From CAXBBB01 sp963793245 (GTDB lineage: Bacteria > Bacteroidota > Rhodothermia > Rhodothermales > BA12): a stretch of 64,000 bases of DNA. This document shows positions 25,564 through 34,064 of this stretch, piece by piece (positions within the stretch are counted from its first letter, which is position 1; each line of letters opens with the position of its first letter). The stretch covers positions 1,364,001 through 1,428,000 of the forward strand of contig CAWBZG010000002.1 of the NCBI GenBank assembly GCA_963793245.1. The letters run 5' to 3'. The notes under the pieces were generated by a model. That model was not told where the DNA came from, did not search any database, and worked only from the letters and a program-made list of their open reading frames with translations. Both the position numbers and the translations under genes were made by a program.

Positions 25564-26742
25564 TCACCTCTCCGTCCACACGCGCGCCACGCGCTGCCCG
25601 ACGCGGCAGGCAACTTCGTAGGAGATGGTGTCGGCCCAGGCAGCAACTTCCTGCGCGCTCGGTCCGCCGCGCCCCATGAGGACCGCTTCGTCGCCTTCCT
25701 TTACGTCGGAGTCCAGGCCGACCTCGACGATGAACGCGTCCATACAGACGTTGCCTCGAATAGGCACGCGCATTCCCGAAAGGCCGATCTCCCCCCGGTT
25801 GGTGAGCAGGCGCGGGACCCCATCCGCGTAGCCTGCTCCAATAGTGGCGAGGCGCGTCGGCTCGCTAGCGCGCCAACTGAGTGTGTACGACACGCCCTCT
25901 CCCGCCGCTAGGTCGCGCACTTGGGTGACGCGCGTCGAGAACCGCATCGCTTCCTCGACGCCGACGGTGGCCTGCTCCTCGCGCGACAGCAACCCATAGA
26001 GCGCAACGCCTGTCCGCACCCATTGGGCGCCGTCGACCGATCCATGCCCGCGGATCAGCGCGTCGGAGTTCTGGGCATGGGACGGCACGTCGGGGATCAG
26101 GCTTCTGACCCAGGCGAAGCGTTGAGCCTGATCGCTGGTGTAGCTGTTGTCCGGCTCGTCGGCGGTGGCGTAGTGTGTCATCACGCCCGCGAGTTCGAGA
26201 CCCGGCGCGTGGAGCGCAGCAACGGCTTCGGCGGCCTGTTCGGGCGATACGCCGTAGCGATGCATTCCCGTATCGACTTTGAGGTGGACGCGAAGCGTTT
26301 CGCGCGGCTCAGCGTGAGCAGCCATCATCCGAGCGGCGTCGAGCGAGACGACGGTAGCTTCGAGCCGGTGCGTGCGAAATGCGGGCAGCCATTCGGCCAG
26401 CGGCGGACCAAACACGAGAATGCGCCCCCGGATGCCTGCCGCTCGGAGGCGCACGCCTTCGGCTGCCGTGGCGACCGCAAACGCTCCAACTCCATCCTCC
26501 TGCAACGCCCGTGACACACGGGCAGCGCCGTGTCCGTAGGCGTCGGCCTTAACCACGGCCATTAAGTCGGCGCCTTGGGCTTTGGCGTGGAGCGCCTGGG
26601 CGTTACGCCGAATGGCGCCCAGCGACACCAGCGCACGCGTCAGACTCAGGTCGCCCGTCCCCAGCGCCAGCAGGTCGTCGAGGCGCGTCGTCTGCTCCAT
26701 GCGGACACGGAGTGGCGGGGTGGCGGCGTTTCTCATGGACAT
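25564..26742 (-). CDS. alr: Alanine racemase
   Basis: A 392-residue fold type III PLP enzyme interconverting L- and D-alanine for peptidoglycan. The PLP lysine is in AVVKADAYGHGA (about residue 65). HLKVDTGMHRYG, MTHYATADEP and the catalytic tyrosine region ALYGLLSR follow, then GYADGVPRLL and the C-terminal barrel segment GNVCMDAFIVEVG. The length is normal. The N terminus could begin at 26742 or at the internal ATG at 26700. It is divergent from the DPP-IV gene with about 70 bases between starts. Confidence 0.95.
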   Translation of the reverse strand: MSMRNAATPPLRVRMEQTTRLDDLLALGTGDLSLTRALVSLGAIRRNAQALHAKAQGADLMAVVKADAYGHGAARVSRALQEDGVGAFAVATAAEGVRLRAAGIRGRILVFGPPLAEWLPAFRTHRLEATVVSLDAARMMAAHAEPRETLRVHLKVDTGMHRYGVSPEQAAEAVAALHAPGLELAGVMTHYATADEPDNSYTSDQAQRFAWVRSLIPDVPSHAQNSDALIRGHGSVDGAQWVRTGVALYGLLSREEQATVGVEEAMRFSTRVTQVRDLAAGEGVSYTLSWRASEPTRLATIGAGYADGVPRLLTNRGEIGLSGMRVPIRGNVCMDAFIVEVGLDSDVKEGDEAVLMGRGGPSAQEVAAWADTISYEVACRVGQRVARVWTER

Positions 26743-26815
26743 CAGTCGGTTATCTTAGCCCTTCTAATCGCCTCGGCCCGCCCGCCGGTTTCCCCCACTC
26801 GAAACGTCCCCGTTT

Positions 26816-29101
26816 ATGCTGCGCGCCCTCACTCTCCTCGCCCTCTGCACCTTGCTTGCGACATCCGCTGACGACGCTCACGCCCAGCAGCGTCTGACGC
26901 TCGATGCCATCCACGCCTCCAACACGTTCTCGCAACAGGGCTTCCAAGGCGGACGCTGGGCCGAAAGCGGGCCGGTCGTCACCTACGTCGAGAAGACCGA
27001 CGACGGGACGAATCTGATCAGCTACAACATCGAAACCGACACCCGAGAGGTACTCATCGTGGGCGAGCGGCTCATCGCACCGGATACCGGCAACCCGATT
27101 CAGATCGAAGATTACGCGTTCGGCCAGAGCGGACGTAGGGTCTTGTTCTACACCGAAAGCGAGCGCGTCTGGAGACTCAACACGAAAGGACTGTACTACG
27201 TCGGCGACACGACGACCGGCGAGATCGTTCCTCTTTCGGACCGCAGCAAAGGCTTGCAGATGTTCGCCAAACTCAGCCCCGACGGACAGCGCGCTGCGTT
27301 CGTGCGCAACCGCAACCTGTTCGTCGTCGACTTGGCGACGGGAGCCGAAACCGCGCTGACGACCGATGGTGCCGACGGCACGATCATCAACGGCACGTCG
27401 GATTGGGTGTACGAGGAAGAATTCGGCCTGCGTGACGGCTGGCGGTGGAGTCCCGACGGGCAGTACATCGCGTTCGTCCAACTCGACGAGACAAACGTCC
27501 GCGACTTTGCCATGACCGATCTGCGCGGACAATATCCCACGTATGAGCGCTTCCGCTACCCAAAAGCAGGCGAGGCCAACAGCGAAATCCGCGTCGGCGT
27601 GGTCGACGTAACCCAGTCTAGCCCATCGCCGCGCTTTTTCGACACCGATACGTGGGGCGAAGGCGGCGAAGAGACCGAATACATCCCGCAGATCGGCTGG
27701 ACGCCCGACGGCGACGTGTGGATGTTTCGCCTCAACCGCGACCAAAACCAGCTCGACGTACTCTACGGAGATCCCGCATCACTGGGCATCCAAACGGTTC
27801 TGGCTGAGTCGTCCGACACGTGGCTCGAAGTCGAAACTGGATTTTCGGACCTCGACGTAGGCGCTTTGACCTACCTGCGCGACGGCGAGCACTTTATCTG
27901 GATCAGCGAGCGCGACGGCTACAACCACCTCTACCTCTACGCCAACGATGGAACGCCTGTCGGCAGACTCACCAGCGGCGACTGGGACGTGACCGAGTTT
28001 CTGGGCGCCGACGAAGAAGCGGGTATGATCTATTTCGTCTCGACGATGGAAGGCTCGACCGAGCGCCACGTCTACCGCCAACGCGTCGATCTCGTAAACG
28101 GCGAGGCATCAGCGTCGCCCGAGCGCCTGACGCCCGACGCCGGATGGAACGGTGCCGACTTGAGCCGAGATCGCCGCTACTTCATTCACACCCGCTCGAC
28201 GATCAACACGCCCACCATCGTCGCCTTGCGCCGCACCGATGGCGCGTTGGTCAAGACGCTCCAAGACAACTCGGACCTCGCTGCGACGCTCGACACCTAC
28301 GCGATGGGATCAACCGAGATGACGATGACGCCCGGAGCCGACGGCACGGACTTGAACACCTTACTCATCAAGCCGTCGACGTTCGACGCGGCGCGCGAGT
28401 ATCCCGTCTTGATGTTCGTCTACGGTGGCCCCGGCTCGCAGCAGGTCCGCAACGCGTGGTTGGGTGACCGCTACCTGTGGCATCAGTATCTGGCCGAAGA
28501 ACTAGGCGTCGTCGTCGCCGTCGTCGACAACCGGGGCACTGGCGGACGCGGTCGCGACTTCAAAAACGTCACCTACAAGCGGTTGGGCGAAGTCGAAGCG
28601 CTCGACCAGATCGCCGCCGCACAGCATCTGGCTGCATTGCCGTGGGTCGACGAAGACCGCATCGGCATCTGGGGCTGGAGCTATGGCGGCTTCATGACGC
28701 TGATGTCGATGATGTACGAGGAAGGCCCCGAAACCTTCCGTATGGGCATGTCGGTCGCGCCGGTCACGAGTTGGGGCCAGTACGACACGATCTACACCGA
28801 GCGCTTCATGAGCACGCCGCAGAAAAACCCCGACGGCTACGCGCTCTCCCCTGTCGGCTTGGCCGCCAACCTCGACGAAGACGCTGCACTCCTCATCGTC
28901 CACGGCGATTTCGACGACAACGTCCACTTCCAGAACGCCGTGCAGATGGCCGACGCACTCCAAGCCGCAGGCAAGCAGTTCGACCTGATGGTCTATCCGG
29001 GCCGCAACCACGGCATCTACGGCGGCTCCACACGCCTGCACCTCTACACGCTGCTCACCAACTACGTCCGCGAACACCTCGCCGAACCACAGACGCCGTG
29101 A
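26816..29101 (+). CDS. S9 family peptidase, dipeptidyl peptidase IV-like
   Basis: A 761-residue exported serine peptidase. A signal peptide (MLRALTLLALCTLLA...AHAQQ) precedes a DPP-IV-type beta-propeller (about residues 35-490) with SDWVYEEEFGLRDGWRWSPDG, which holds the Glu pair that binds the substrate N terminus. An alpha/beta-hydrolase domain follows, with nucleophile GWSYGGF, Asp in HGDFDDNVH and His in GRNHGI. It removes Xaa-Pro-type dipeptides in the periplasm, probably for peptide nutrition. Its stop overlaps the start of the thioesterase gene (GTGA). Confidence 0.95.
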   Translation: MLRALTLLALCTLLATSADDAHAQQRLTLDAIHASNTFSQQGFQGGRWAESGPVVTYVEKTDDGTNLISYNIETDTREVLIVGERLIAPDTGNPIQIEDYAFGQSGRRVLFYTESERVWRLNTKGLYYVGDTTTGEIVPLSDRSKGLQMFAKLSPDGQRAAFVRNRNLFVVDLATGAETALTTDGADGTIINGTSDWVYEEEFGLRDGWRWSPDGQYIAFVQLDETNVRDFAMTDLRGQYPTYERFRYPKAGEANSEIRVGVVDVTQSSPSPRFFDTDTWGEGGEETEYIPQIGWTPDGDVWMFRLNRDQNQLDVLYGDPASLGIQTVLAESSDTWLEVETGFSDLDVGALTYLRDGEHFIWISERDGYNHLYLYANDGTPVGRLTSGDWDVTEFLGADEEAGMIYFVSTMEGSTERHVYRQRVDLVNGEASASPERLTPDAGWNGADLSRDRRYFIHTRSTINTPTIVALRRTDGALVKTLQDNSDLAATLDTYAMGSTEMTMTPGADGTDLNTLLIKPSTFDAAREYPVLMFVYGGPGSQQVRNAWLGDRYLWHQYLAEELGVVVAVVDNRGTGGRGRDFKNVTYKRLGEVEALDQIAAAQHLAALPWVDEDRIGIWGWSYGGFMTLMSMMYEEGPETFRMGMSVAPVTSWGQYDTIYTERFMSTPQKNPDGYALSPVGLAANLDEDAALLIVHGDFDDNVHFQNAVQMADALQAAGKQFDLMVYPGRNHGIYGGSTRLHLYTLLTNYVREHLAEPQTP

Positions 29102-29550
29102 CCGAACCCACCTCCTCCATCCGTCATCTCTCGACCCTCAACATTCCGTTACGCTGGTCGGACATGGACGCGTTTGGGCACCTCAACAACGCGCGCATTT
29201 TTACCTACTTCGAGGAAGCGCGGATTCGGATGCTTGAAGACCACGCGGGCGACTGGACGGGAGAGGCGGGGCCGGTCGTCGTTCATGCGGCGTGCACCTA
29301 CAAGCGCCCCATCGTCCACCCCTCAACGCTGGTAATCCACCTGGGCACGGATGCGCCGAGTCGCACGTCATTCAACACGCGCTATGTCGTCTCGACTGAG
29401 GAGCAGCCCGACGTCGTCCACGCGTTCGGAGAGGCGCGCATGGTGTGGGTGAACGTGGCGACGGGCAGGCCGACGCGTTTGCCGCAGCTATTCACCGATC
29501 TGTACGAGGCCGGTGAGGAGCGGCCGGATGTGTACGGCGTGTTCGGCTAA
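29098..29550 (+). CDS. Acyl-CoA thioesterase, 4HBT (YbgC-like) hotdog protein
   Basis: A 150-residue single hotdog-fold thioesterase. Hallmarks are LRWSDMDAFGHLNNARIFTYFEEAR, in which the Asp of SDMDAFGHLNN is the catalytic residue of the 4HBT group, and VHAACTYKRPIVHPSTLVI. The GTG start overlaps the DPP-IV stop in GTGA, which indicates translational coupling. Substrate unknown; short or branched acyl-CoAs are typical for this family. The following 418 bases contain no gene. Confidence 0.9.
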   Translation: MTEPTSSIRHLSTLNIPLRWSDMDAFGHLNNARIFTYFEEARIRMLEDHAGDWTGEAGPVVVHAACTYKRPIVHPSTLVIHLGTDAPSRTSFNTRYVVSTEEQPDVVHAFGEARMVWVNVATGRPTRLPQLFTDLYEAGEERPDVYGVFG

Positions 29551-29598
29551 TCGCTGCCGGACTGCGACACGTCATCGCCGGATTGCGGTAATCGACGC

Positions 29599-29631
29599 AG
29601 ATTGCCGCTTCGCTTTGCTCCTCGCAATGAC
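29599..29631. repeat. REP-like repeat, copy A
   Basis: A 33-base copy of the dispersed pattern AGAT(T/C)GCC...CGCT...GCTCCTCGC(A/G)ATGAC. It is shared with 29917-29949 and 32952-32984; this copy is the most diverged, with CTTCGCTTT in the middle. Confidence 0.7.
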
Positions 29632-29721
29632 GAAGGGGTAAGGAGAGAAACGCAACTCGCAGCAATACCAAGCGGCCTGATCTCGGTCCGGCGAAACAGA
29701 TGCGGAGAGAGCGAGCGTCAA

Positions 29722-29840
29722 GAAATCGTCCTGTTTGAGCGAGCTTGCGAGTGAGTTTGGACGATTTCAGCGAGCGAACACAGCATCAGCCGGGGCGAGT
29801 CCAGCCTTGATCTTTGCTTCTTTGCATCAAGGCAAAGAAG
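29722..29840. repeat. Multi-stem structured element
   Basis: Three stems lie in a row. GAAATCGTCC (29722-29731) pairs exactly with GGACGATTTC (29759-29768). GCCTTGAT (29804-29811) pairs with ATCAAGGC (29826-29833). CTTCTTTGC (29817-29825) pairs with GCAAAGAAG (29832-29840). The last two overlap and cannot form together. The region is non-coding. My recollection is that similar hairpin-bearing segments occur repeatedly in Bacteroidota intergenic DNA, but I cannot verify that here. Confidence 0.6.
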
Positions 29841-29916
29841 GCCCAGCGCAGCGAGAGTCGACATGTCGCACCAAATCCGAGAGCATCGTTGCGCTACGCG
29901 ATGCTGCGTTGACATC

Positions 29917-29949
29917 AGATTGCCACGTCGCTCCGCTCCTCGCAATGAC
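29917..29949. repeat. REP-like repeat, copy B
   Basis: A 33-base copy that differs from copy C at only two positions (ATTGCC against ATCGCC, and GCAATGAC against GCGATGAC). It lies just beyond the 3' end of the CDF transporter gene. Confidence 0.75.
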
Positions 29950-29968
29950 CAAGCGAAAGGACATAGAG

Positions 29969-30913
29969 TCATCTGCGGTCGAGCGGAATATCAGCGCGCG
30001 AGGCGGGGTCTTCGATGGGTTCGAGATGCGTCAGGATAGTCAGGTTTGGCACTTGCCCACGCAGATCTGCTTCTAGGCGTTCGAGCAGTTCATGTCCGCG
30101 CTGAACGCTCCATTCGCCGGGGACGAGCACATGGACGGACGCAAATCGGCGGGCACCGCTACGGCGTGTGCGAAGCGCGTGGTAGTCGAGCGGATAGTCC
30201 ATCGCGTAACGGTCGAGGACGGCGCGCAGGGCGAGTTGGTCGGGTTCTGCGAGGGCTTCGTCCATCAGGCCGCCCATCGAACGCAGGATCAACCGCGCTC
30301 CGGCAATGGCGACGATGGCAGAGACGACGAGTGCCAGAATCGGATCGAGCATCGTCCACCCGGTCGCGTGCGCCAGTCCCAACCCGACCAGCACGGCGAC
30401 GCCAGTTGCTACGTCGGCCATGAGGTGTTGTCCGTCGGCTTCCAACGTCGGGCTGTGGCCGGATCGCCCCTTGCGAATCAGGATGCCACCGACGACGGCG
30501 TTGATGCCAGTGGCAATTGTGGCGAGCGTCAGCCCCAATCCCAGTTGCTGGATCGGCTGCGGGTCGAGCAGGCGGTCGACTCCGGCCCAGGCGATGCCGA
30601 CGGCGGCGAGCACGATCAGTCCGCCTTCCAGTCCGGCGGCGAAAAACTCGACCTTGTCGTGACCGTAGGCGTGGCTTTCGTCGGGCGGACGCGCCGCCAG
30701 TGTCAGCGAGATCCAGGCGAGAACCGCAGCGCCCAGGTTGACGAGCGACTCGACGGCGTCTGAGAACAGGCTGACCGAGTCGGTCGCCCAGGCCGCATAG
30801 GACTTGAGCGCAAGCGTCGCGAGGGCAGCGCAGATCGACAGCACGGCGTAGCGGCGCAAACTGAGCCGGTCCGCTACCAACGAGGGGGCGATGGCGTGGG
30901 GTGGGTTCGGCAT
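29969..30913 (-). CDS. Cation diffusion facilitator (CDF) family transporter
   Basis: A 314-residue CDF efflux protein with six membrane helices and a C-terminal cytoplasmic domain (from about residue 215). Family features are SVSLFSDAVESLVNLGAAVL in helix 2, HAYGHDKVEFFA between helices, LEADGQHLMADV, and the helix-5 region GWTMLDPILAL. Canonical zinc exporters have DxxxD in helix 2 and HxxxD in helix 5. Here the equivalent positions read E..N and T..D, so metal specificity cannot be assumed. It is divergent from the ACT-domain gene. Confidence 0.88.
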   Translation of the reverse strand: MPNPPHAIAPSLVADRLSLRRYAVLSICAALATLALKSYAAWATDSVSLFSDAVESLVNLGAAVLAWISLTLAARPPDESHAYGHDKVEFFAAGLEGGLIVLAAVGIAWAGVDRLLDPQPIQQLGLGLTLATIATGINAVVGGILIRKGRSGHSPTLEADGQHLMADVATGVAVLVGLGLAHATGWTMLDPILALVVSAIVAIAGARLILRSMGGLMDEALAEPDQLALRAVLDRYAMDYPLDYHALRTRRSGARRFASVHVLVPGEWSVQRGHELLERLEADLRGQVPNLTILTHLEPIEDPASRADIPLDRR

Positions 30914-31030
30914 CGAAAGATTGGAGGAAACGCGCGGGCGGGCGTGGCAGCGAGCCAGACCTCGTAGTTTAGGGACGCACGGAAGCGCTCCCGCGCGCTC
31001 TGCCTTTCCTCACGCTCTCTTTTTCGACCG

Positions 31031-31438
31031 ATGGACTTTCGCCGACTGGTTTCCCGCATTTCCGACGTACTCGGCCCCGACGCCACGCCCGACCGCGTCG
31101 AACGCATCGCGGTCGCCTTACTCGACGAAAAACTGGATGGTCCTACTCCCGACTCGTCCGCTCGTGGAGGCAAAGCCGTCGTCACCGCGTACGGTAAGGA
31201 CGCGCCGGGCATGTTGCACGCCATCACCCACGTCCTGTCGGAGGCCAACTACAACATCTTGGACGTGTCGCAAAAGATCTTGCAGGACTACTTCACCGTC
31301 ATCATGATCGTCGACGGACAGGGCGCGCGCTCATCGGTCGGCGAGGTACAGTCTCGCCTAGGCAAAGTCGGCGAAGAGCGCGGCGTGCGGATTTTGATGC
31401 AGCACGAGGACCTCTTCAACGCGATGCACCGCGTCTGA
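31031..31438 (+). CDS. ACT domain-containing protein
   Basis: A 135-residue protein. About 45 helical N-terminal residues precede one ACT domain (AVVTAYGKDAPGMLHAITHVLSEANYNILDVSQ, with the DxPGxLxxIT ligand-site pattern). ACT domains bind amino acids allosterically. It stands 58 bases ahead of the PFL/DUF711 gene, an association seen in many bacteria, which suggests the ACT protein regulates or partners that protein. Confidence 0.88.
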   Translation: MDFRRLVSRISDVLGPDATPDRVERIAVALLDEKLDGPTPDSSARGGKAVVTAYGKDAPGMLHAITHVLSEANYNILDVSQKILQDYFTVIMIVDGQGARSSVGEVQSRLGKVGEERGVRILMQHEDLFNAMHRV

Positions 31439-31496
31439 GGGTTTCTCGTCCTTTCTTTTTTGCCTTGGAGCCGCCGCTCCACACCCCGCCCCACTC

Positions 31497-32879
31497 ATGC
31501 CGTTTGAACTGCCGGAAGTGATCGAGACGCTTCGGATGACCGAGGCCGACCTGTTCGACATCCGAACCGTCACGCTGTCGCTTTCCCTGCGCGATTGCGC
31601 CTCGCGCCTGCCCGCCACGACACGCGCCCGCAGCTACGATAAGATCCGCCGCTACGCAGCGTTGCACACCCGAGTCGCCGCCGAAGTCGAGGGCTTGTAC
31701 GGCGTCCAGATCGCCAATAAACGCGTCGCGATCACGCCCGCCGCGCTGTTTGCCGACAGCCACAACCGAAGCGACTTCGTCAAACTCGCCCAAACGCTGG
31801 ACCAGGCTGCTGAGGACGTAGGCGTCGACTACTTGGCAGGATTCTCGGCCCTGGTCGAAGGTGGCTCGACGCGTGGAGACGACGCGCTGATCGACTCGCT
31901 CCCCGAGGCGCTGTCGACGACGCAGCGCGTCTGCGGATCGGTCAACTGCGGATCGACGGCCCAAGGCATCAACGCCGACGCGGTTCTCAAAGTGGCGCAC
32001 GTCATCAAGGATCTGGCTGAGCGCACCAAGGATCGCGACGCTATCGCTGCGGCCAAGTTCGTGGCGTTCTGCAATGCCGTCCCCAACAACCCCTTCGTCG
32101 CCGGAGCCTTCCACGGACCGGGCGAGCGGGAAGCCTGCATCAACGTCGGCATCAGCGGACCGGGCGCCGTCCTCCGCGCCGTCCAGGAAGTTGGCACGGA
32201 TGCGGGATTCACCGCCGTCTGCGAAGCGATCAAAAAGACGACGTTCAAGATGACGCGCGCGGGCGTGCTGATCGGAGAACGCTGCGCGGCCCTGCTGAGC
32301 GAGCGATCCGGCCTCGACATCCCCTTCGGCATCGTCGACCTGTCACTCGCGCCGACACCTGCCGAGGGCGACTCAATTGCGGCGATCCTGATGGCATTCG
32401 GACTGGAATCGGTCGGTGCTCCAGGCACGACAGCGGCGCTTGCGATGCTCAACGAGTCGGTCAAGCGCGGCGGACTGATGGCCGGAGCGCACGTCGGCGG
32501 ATTGAGCGGCGCCTTCATGCCCGTCAGCGAGGACTATCAGATGATCCGCGCCGCCGAACGTCGCCACATCTCCATCGAGAAGTTGGAAGCGATGAGCGCC
32601 GTCTGCTCAGTTGGCCTGGACATGGTCGCCATTCCCGGCGCTACGTCGGCGGATACGATCGCGGGCATTTTGCTCGACGAGTTTGCCATTGGTATGGTCA
32701 ACAACAAGACGACGGCTGTCCGCATCCTGCCGATCCCCGGCAAAGGCGTCGGCGACTGGGCCGAGTTCGGCGGCCTGCTCGGACGCGCGCCGATTCTGCC
32801 CGTATCGAGCCTGTCGAGCAGCGTCATGGTGCGTAGGGGCGGCCGCATCCCCGCGCCTATCCGAAGCCTCACCAACTAG
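31497..32879 (+). CDS. PFL family protein (DUF711/UPF0210)
   Basis: A 460-residue member of the DUF711 family, which has a glycyl-radical-enzyme-like fold of unknown reaction. Characteristic parts are VIETLRMTEADLFDIRTVTLSLSL at the N terminus, NNPFVAGAFHGPGEREACINVG, GERCAALLSERSG, FGIVDLSLAPTP and PGATSADTIAGI. The ATG at 31497 matches the family start. It is probably one operon with the ACT protein just upstream. A REP-like element follows the stop directly. Confidence 0.92.
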   Translation: MPFELPEVIETLRMTEADLFDIRTVTLSLSLRDCASRLPATTRARSYDKIRRYAALHTRVAAEVEGLYGVQIANKRVAITPAALFADSHNRSDFVKLAQTLDQAAEDVGVDYLAGFSALVEGGSTRGDDALIDSLPEALSTTQRVCGSVNCGSTAQGINADAVLKVAHVIKDLAERTKDRDAIAAAKFVAFCNAVPNNPFVAGAFHGPGEREACINVGISGPGAVLRAVQEVGTDAGFTAVCEAIKKTTFKMTRAGVLIGERCAALLSERSGLDIPFGIVDLSLAPTPAEGDSIAAILMAFGLESVGAPGTTAALAMLNESVKRGGLMAGAHVGGLSGAFMPVSEDYQMIRAAERRHISIEKLEAMSAVCSVGLDMVAIPGATSADTIAGILLDEFAIGMVNNKTTAVRILPIPGKGVGDWAEFGGLLGRAPILPVSSLSSSVMVRRGGRIPAPIRSLTN

Positions 32880-32902
32880 CGGGCGCTCATCACCAGCCAG
32901 TT

Positions 32903-32984
32903 GTCATTGCGAGCGAAGCGTGGCGATCGCCGAAGTAGCGGTATGGTACGGAGATCGCCACGTCGCTCCGCTCCTCGCGATGAC
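32903..32984. repeat. REP-like palindromic element, copy C with both arms
   Basis: A left arm GTCATTGCGAG...TGGCGATC (32903-32927) and right arm GATCGCCACG...CTCCTCGCGATGAC (32953-32984) face each other across about 25 bases, giving an imperfect long hairpin. The right arm is the sequence seen at 29917 and, less exactly, 29599. It sits between the DUF711 and epimerase genes and runs in frame into the latter, creating a false upstream extension of that ORF. Confidence 0.8.
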
Positions 32985-33002
32985 CCAAGAACCCCTATCG
33001 CC

Positions 33003-34064
33003 ATGTCCGCACCGCTCACGCTCCGCTCCGGTCGCCACACGCACCACTTGCGTACCCCGTTCAGAGTAGCACATGGCGTTTCGGCGACGCGAGAGAGTCT
33101 GTTCGTCCGCCTCGACGCATGGGGACAAACAGGTTGGGGCGAGGGCGCGCGCGTGCCCTACTACCCCTACACAATCGAGCAGTTGGAGCACTACGTCCAG
33201 ACGCTTGACCTGGATCGATTGGCGACCGAAGGCGAGATCTTTCTCCAAGACGCCCTCGCTGGATTGCCGCCCGGCCCGCCTCCGGCCCGGTGCGCCGTCG
33301 ACCTCGCGCTGCACGACGCCTGGGGACGCGCGATGGGCGAGCCGCTGTGGAAACTGTGGGGCCTGAACCCGGCTCGCCTCCCCCTTTCGTCGTTCACGCT
33401 CTCGATTCCCGACGACGACGAAGCGCTCGAACGCGCTGCCACTGATGCTGCACATCTCCCCTTTCTCAAACTCAAGATCGGCTCGGGCGATGTGGATCGC
33501 GACGTGCAGATCGTCGCCCGCACGCGCGAGTTGACGACCGGCACCATTCTCGGCGTCGACGCCAACAGCGCGTACGATGAAGCCGATGCCGCTCGCTTGG
33601 TTCAAGCGCTGTCGGACATCGGCGTGGCGTACGTCGAGCAGCCGCTGATCGCCGACAATGTGTCGCGCTGGCATCGACTGCGTGCGCTGCTTCCAAGTGG
33701 AATGCCGCCGCTGATCGCTGATGAGTCTGTTCAGGGCGCTTCCGACGTCGTAGCGCTGGCAGGTGGCGCCGACGGTGTCAACCTCAAACTCTGCAAGACC
33801 GGCGGGCTGGCCGGAATGCGTCGCGGGATCGCCGTCGCCCGGAGCTTGGACATGACCGTGATGATCGGATGCATGGTCGAAAGCACGGTCGCCGTCTCTG
33901 CCGCCGCTCACCTCGCGCCGCTCGCCGACTTCTGCGACCTCGACGCGCCTCAACTCATACGCGACGCGGTCGGCGAAGGTGGCATGACGTGGACCGATGG
34001 TCGGATGACGCTACCCGAATCGCCGGGAACGGGCGTGCGCAATGTGGCCGTCGCTGTCGACTAA
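33003..34064 (+). CDS. Dipeptide epimerase, probably L-Ala-D/L-Glu epimerase
   Basis: A 353-residue enolase-superfamily enzyme of the muconate-lactonizing subgroup. Catalytic elements are FLKLKIGSGD (KxK general base pair, about residue 155), metal ligands in GVDANSAYD, YVEQPL and IADESV, and the second-face lysine in NLKLCKTGG. AE epimerases of this group recycle murein tripeptide-derived L-Ala-D-Glu; the specific substrate here is inferred from overall resemblance. The ATG at 33003 starts a TLRSGRHTHHLRTPFRVAH strand typical of the family. It converges with the TonB receptor with no bases between the two stops. Confidence 0.85.
   Translation: MSAPLTLRSGRHTHHLRTPFRVAHGVSATRESLFVRLDAWGQTGWGEGARVPYYPYTIEQLEHYVQTLDLDRLATEGEIFLQDALAGLPPGPPPARCAVDLALHDAWGRAMGEPLWKLWGLNPARLPLSSFTLSIPDDDEALERAATDAAHLPFLKLKIGSGDVDRDVQIVARTRELTTGTILGVDANSAYDEADAARLVQALSDIGVAYVEQPLIADNVSRWHRLRALLPSGMPPLIADESVQGASDVVALAGGADGVNLKLCKTGGLAGMRRGIAVARSLDMTVMIGCMVESTVAVSAAAHLAPLADFCDLDAPQLIRDAVGEGGMTWTDGRMTLPESPGTGVRNVAVAVD

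Larger units (their letters stand above)
29551..29968. other. Gene-free 418-base gap with structured repeats
   Basis: No credible gene; the ORFs here lack coding-like composition. The gap contains two REP-like half-elements (29599 and 29917), a 10-bp stem at 29722-29768 and two overlapping stems at 29804-29840. A further 7-bp hairpin (AGCATCG/CGATGCT) lies near 29882-29905. The layout suggests a decayed or non-coding mobile/repetitive element rather than ordinary spacer. Confidence 0.7.

Noticed and set aside
29735..30076. 113-codon ORF through the repeat-rich gap
   Set aside because: Composition follows the repeat sequence, it overlaps the CDF gene on the other strand, and no family or signal is visible.
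32901..33002. N-terminal extension of the epimerase back to 32901
   Set aside because: These codons lie in the REP-like element; the conserved protein begins at the ATG at 33003.
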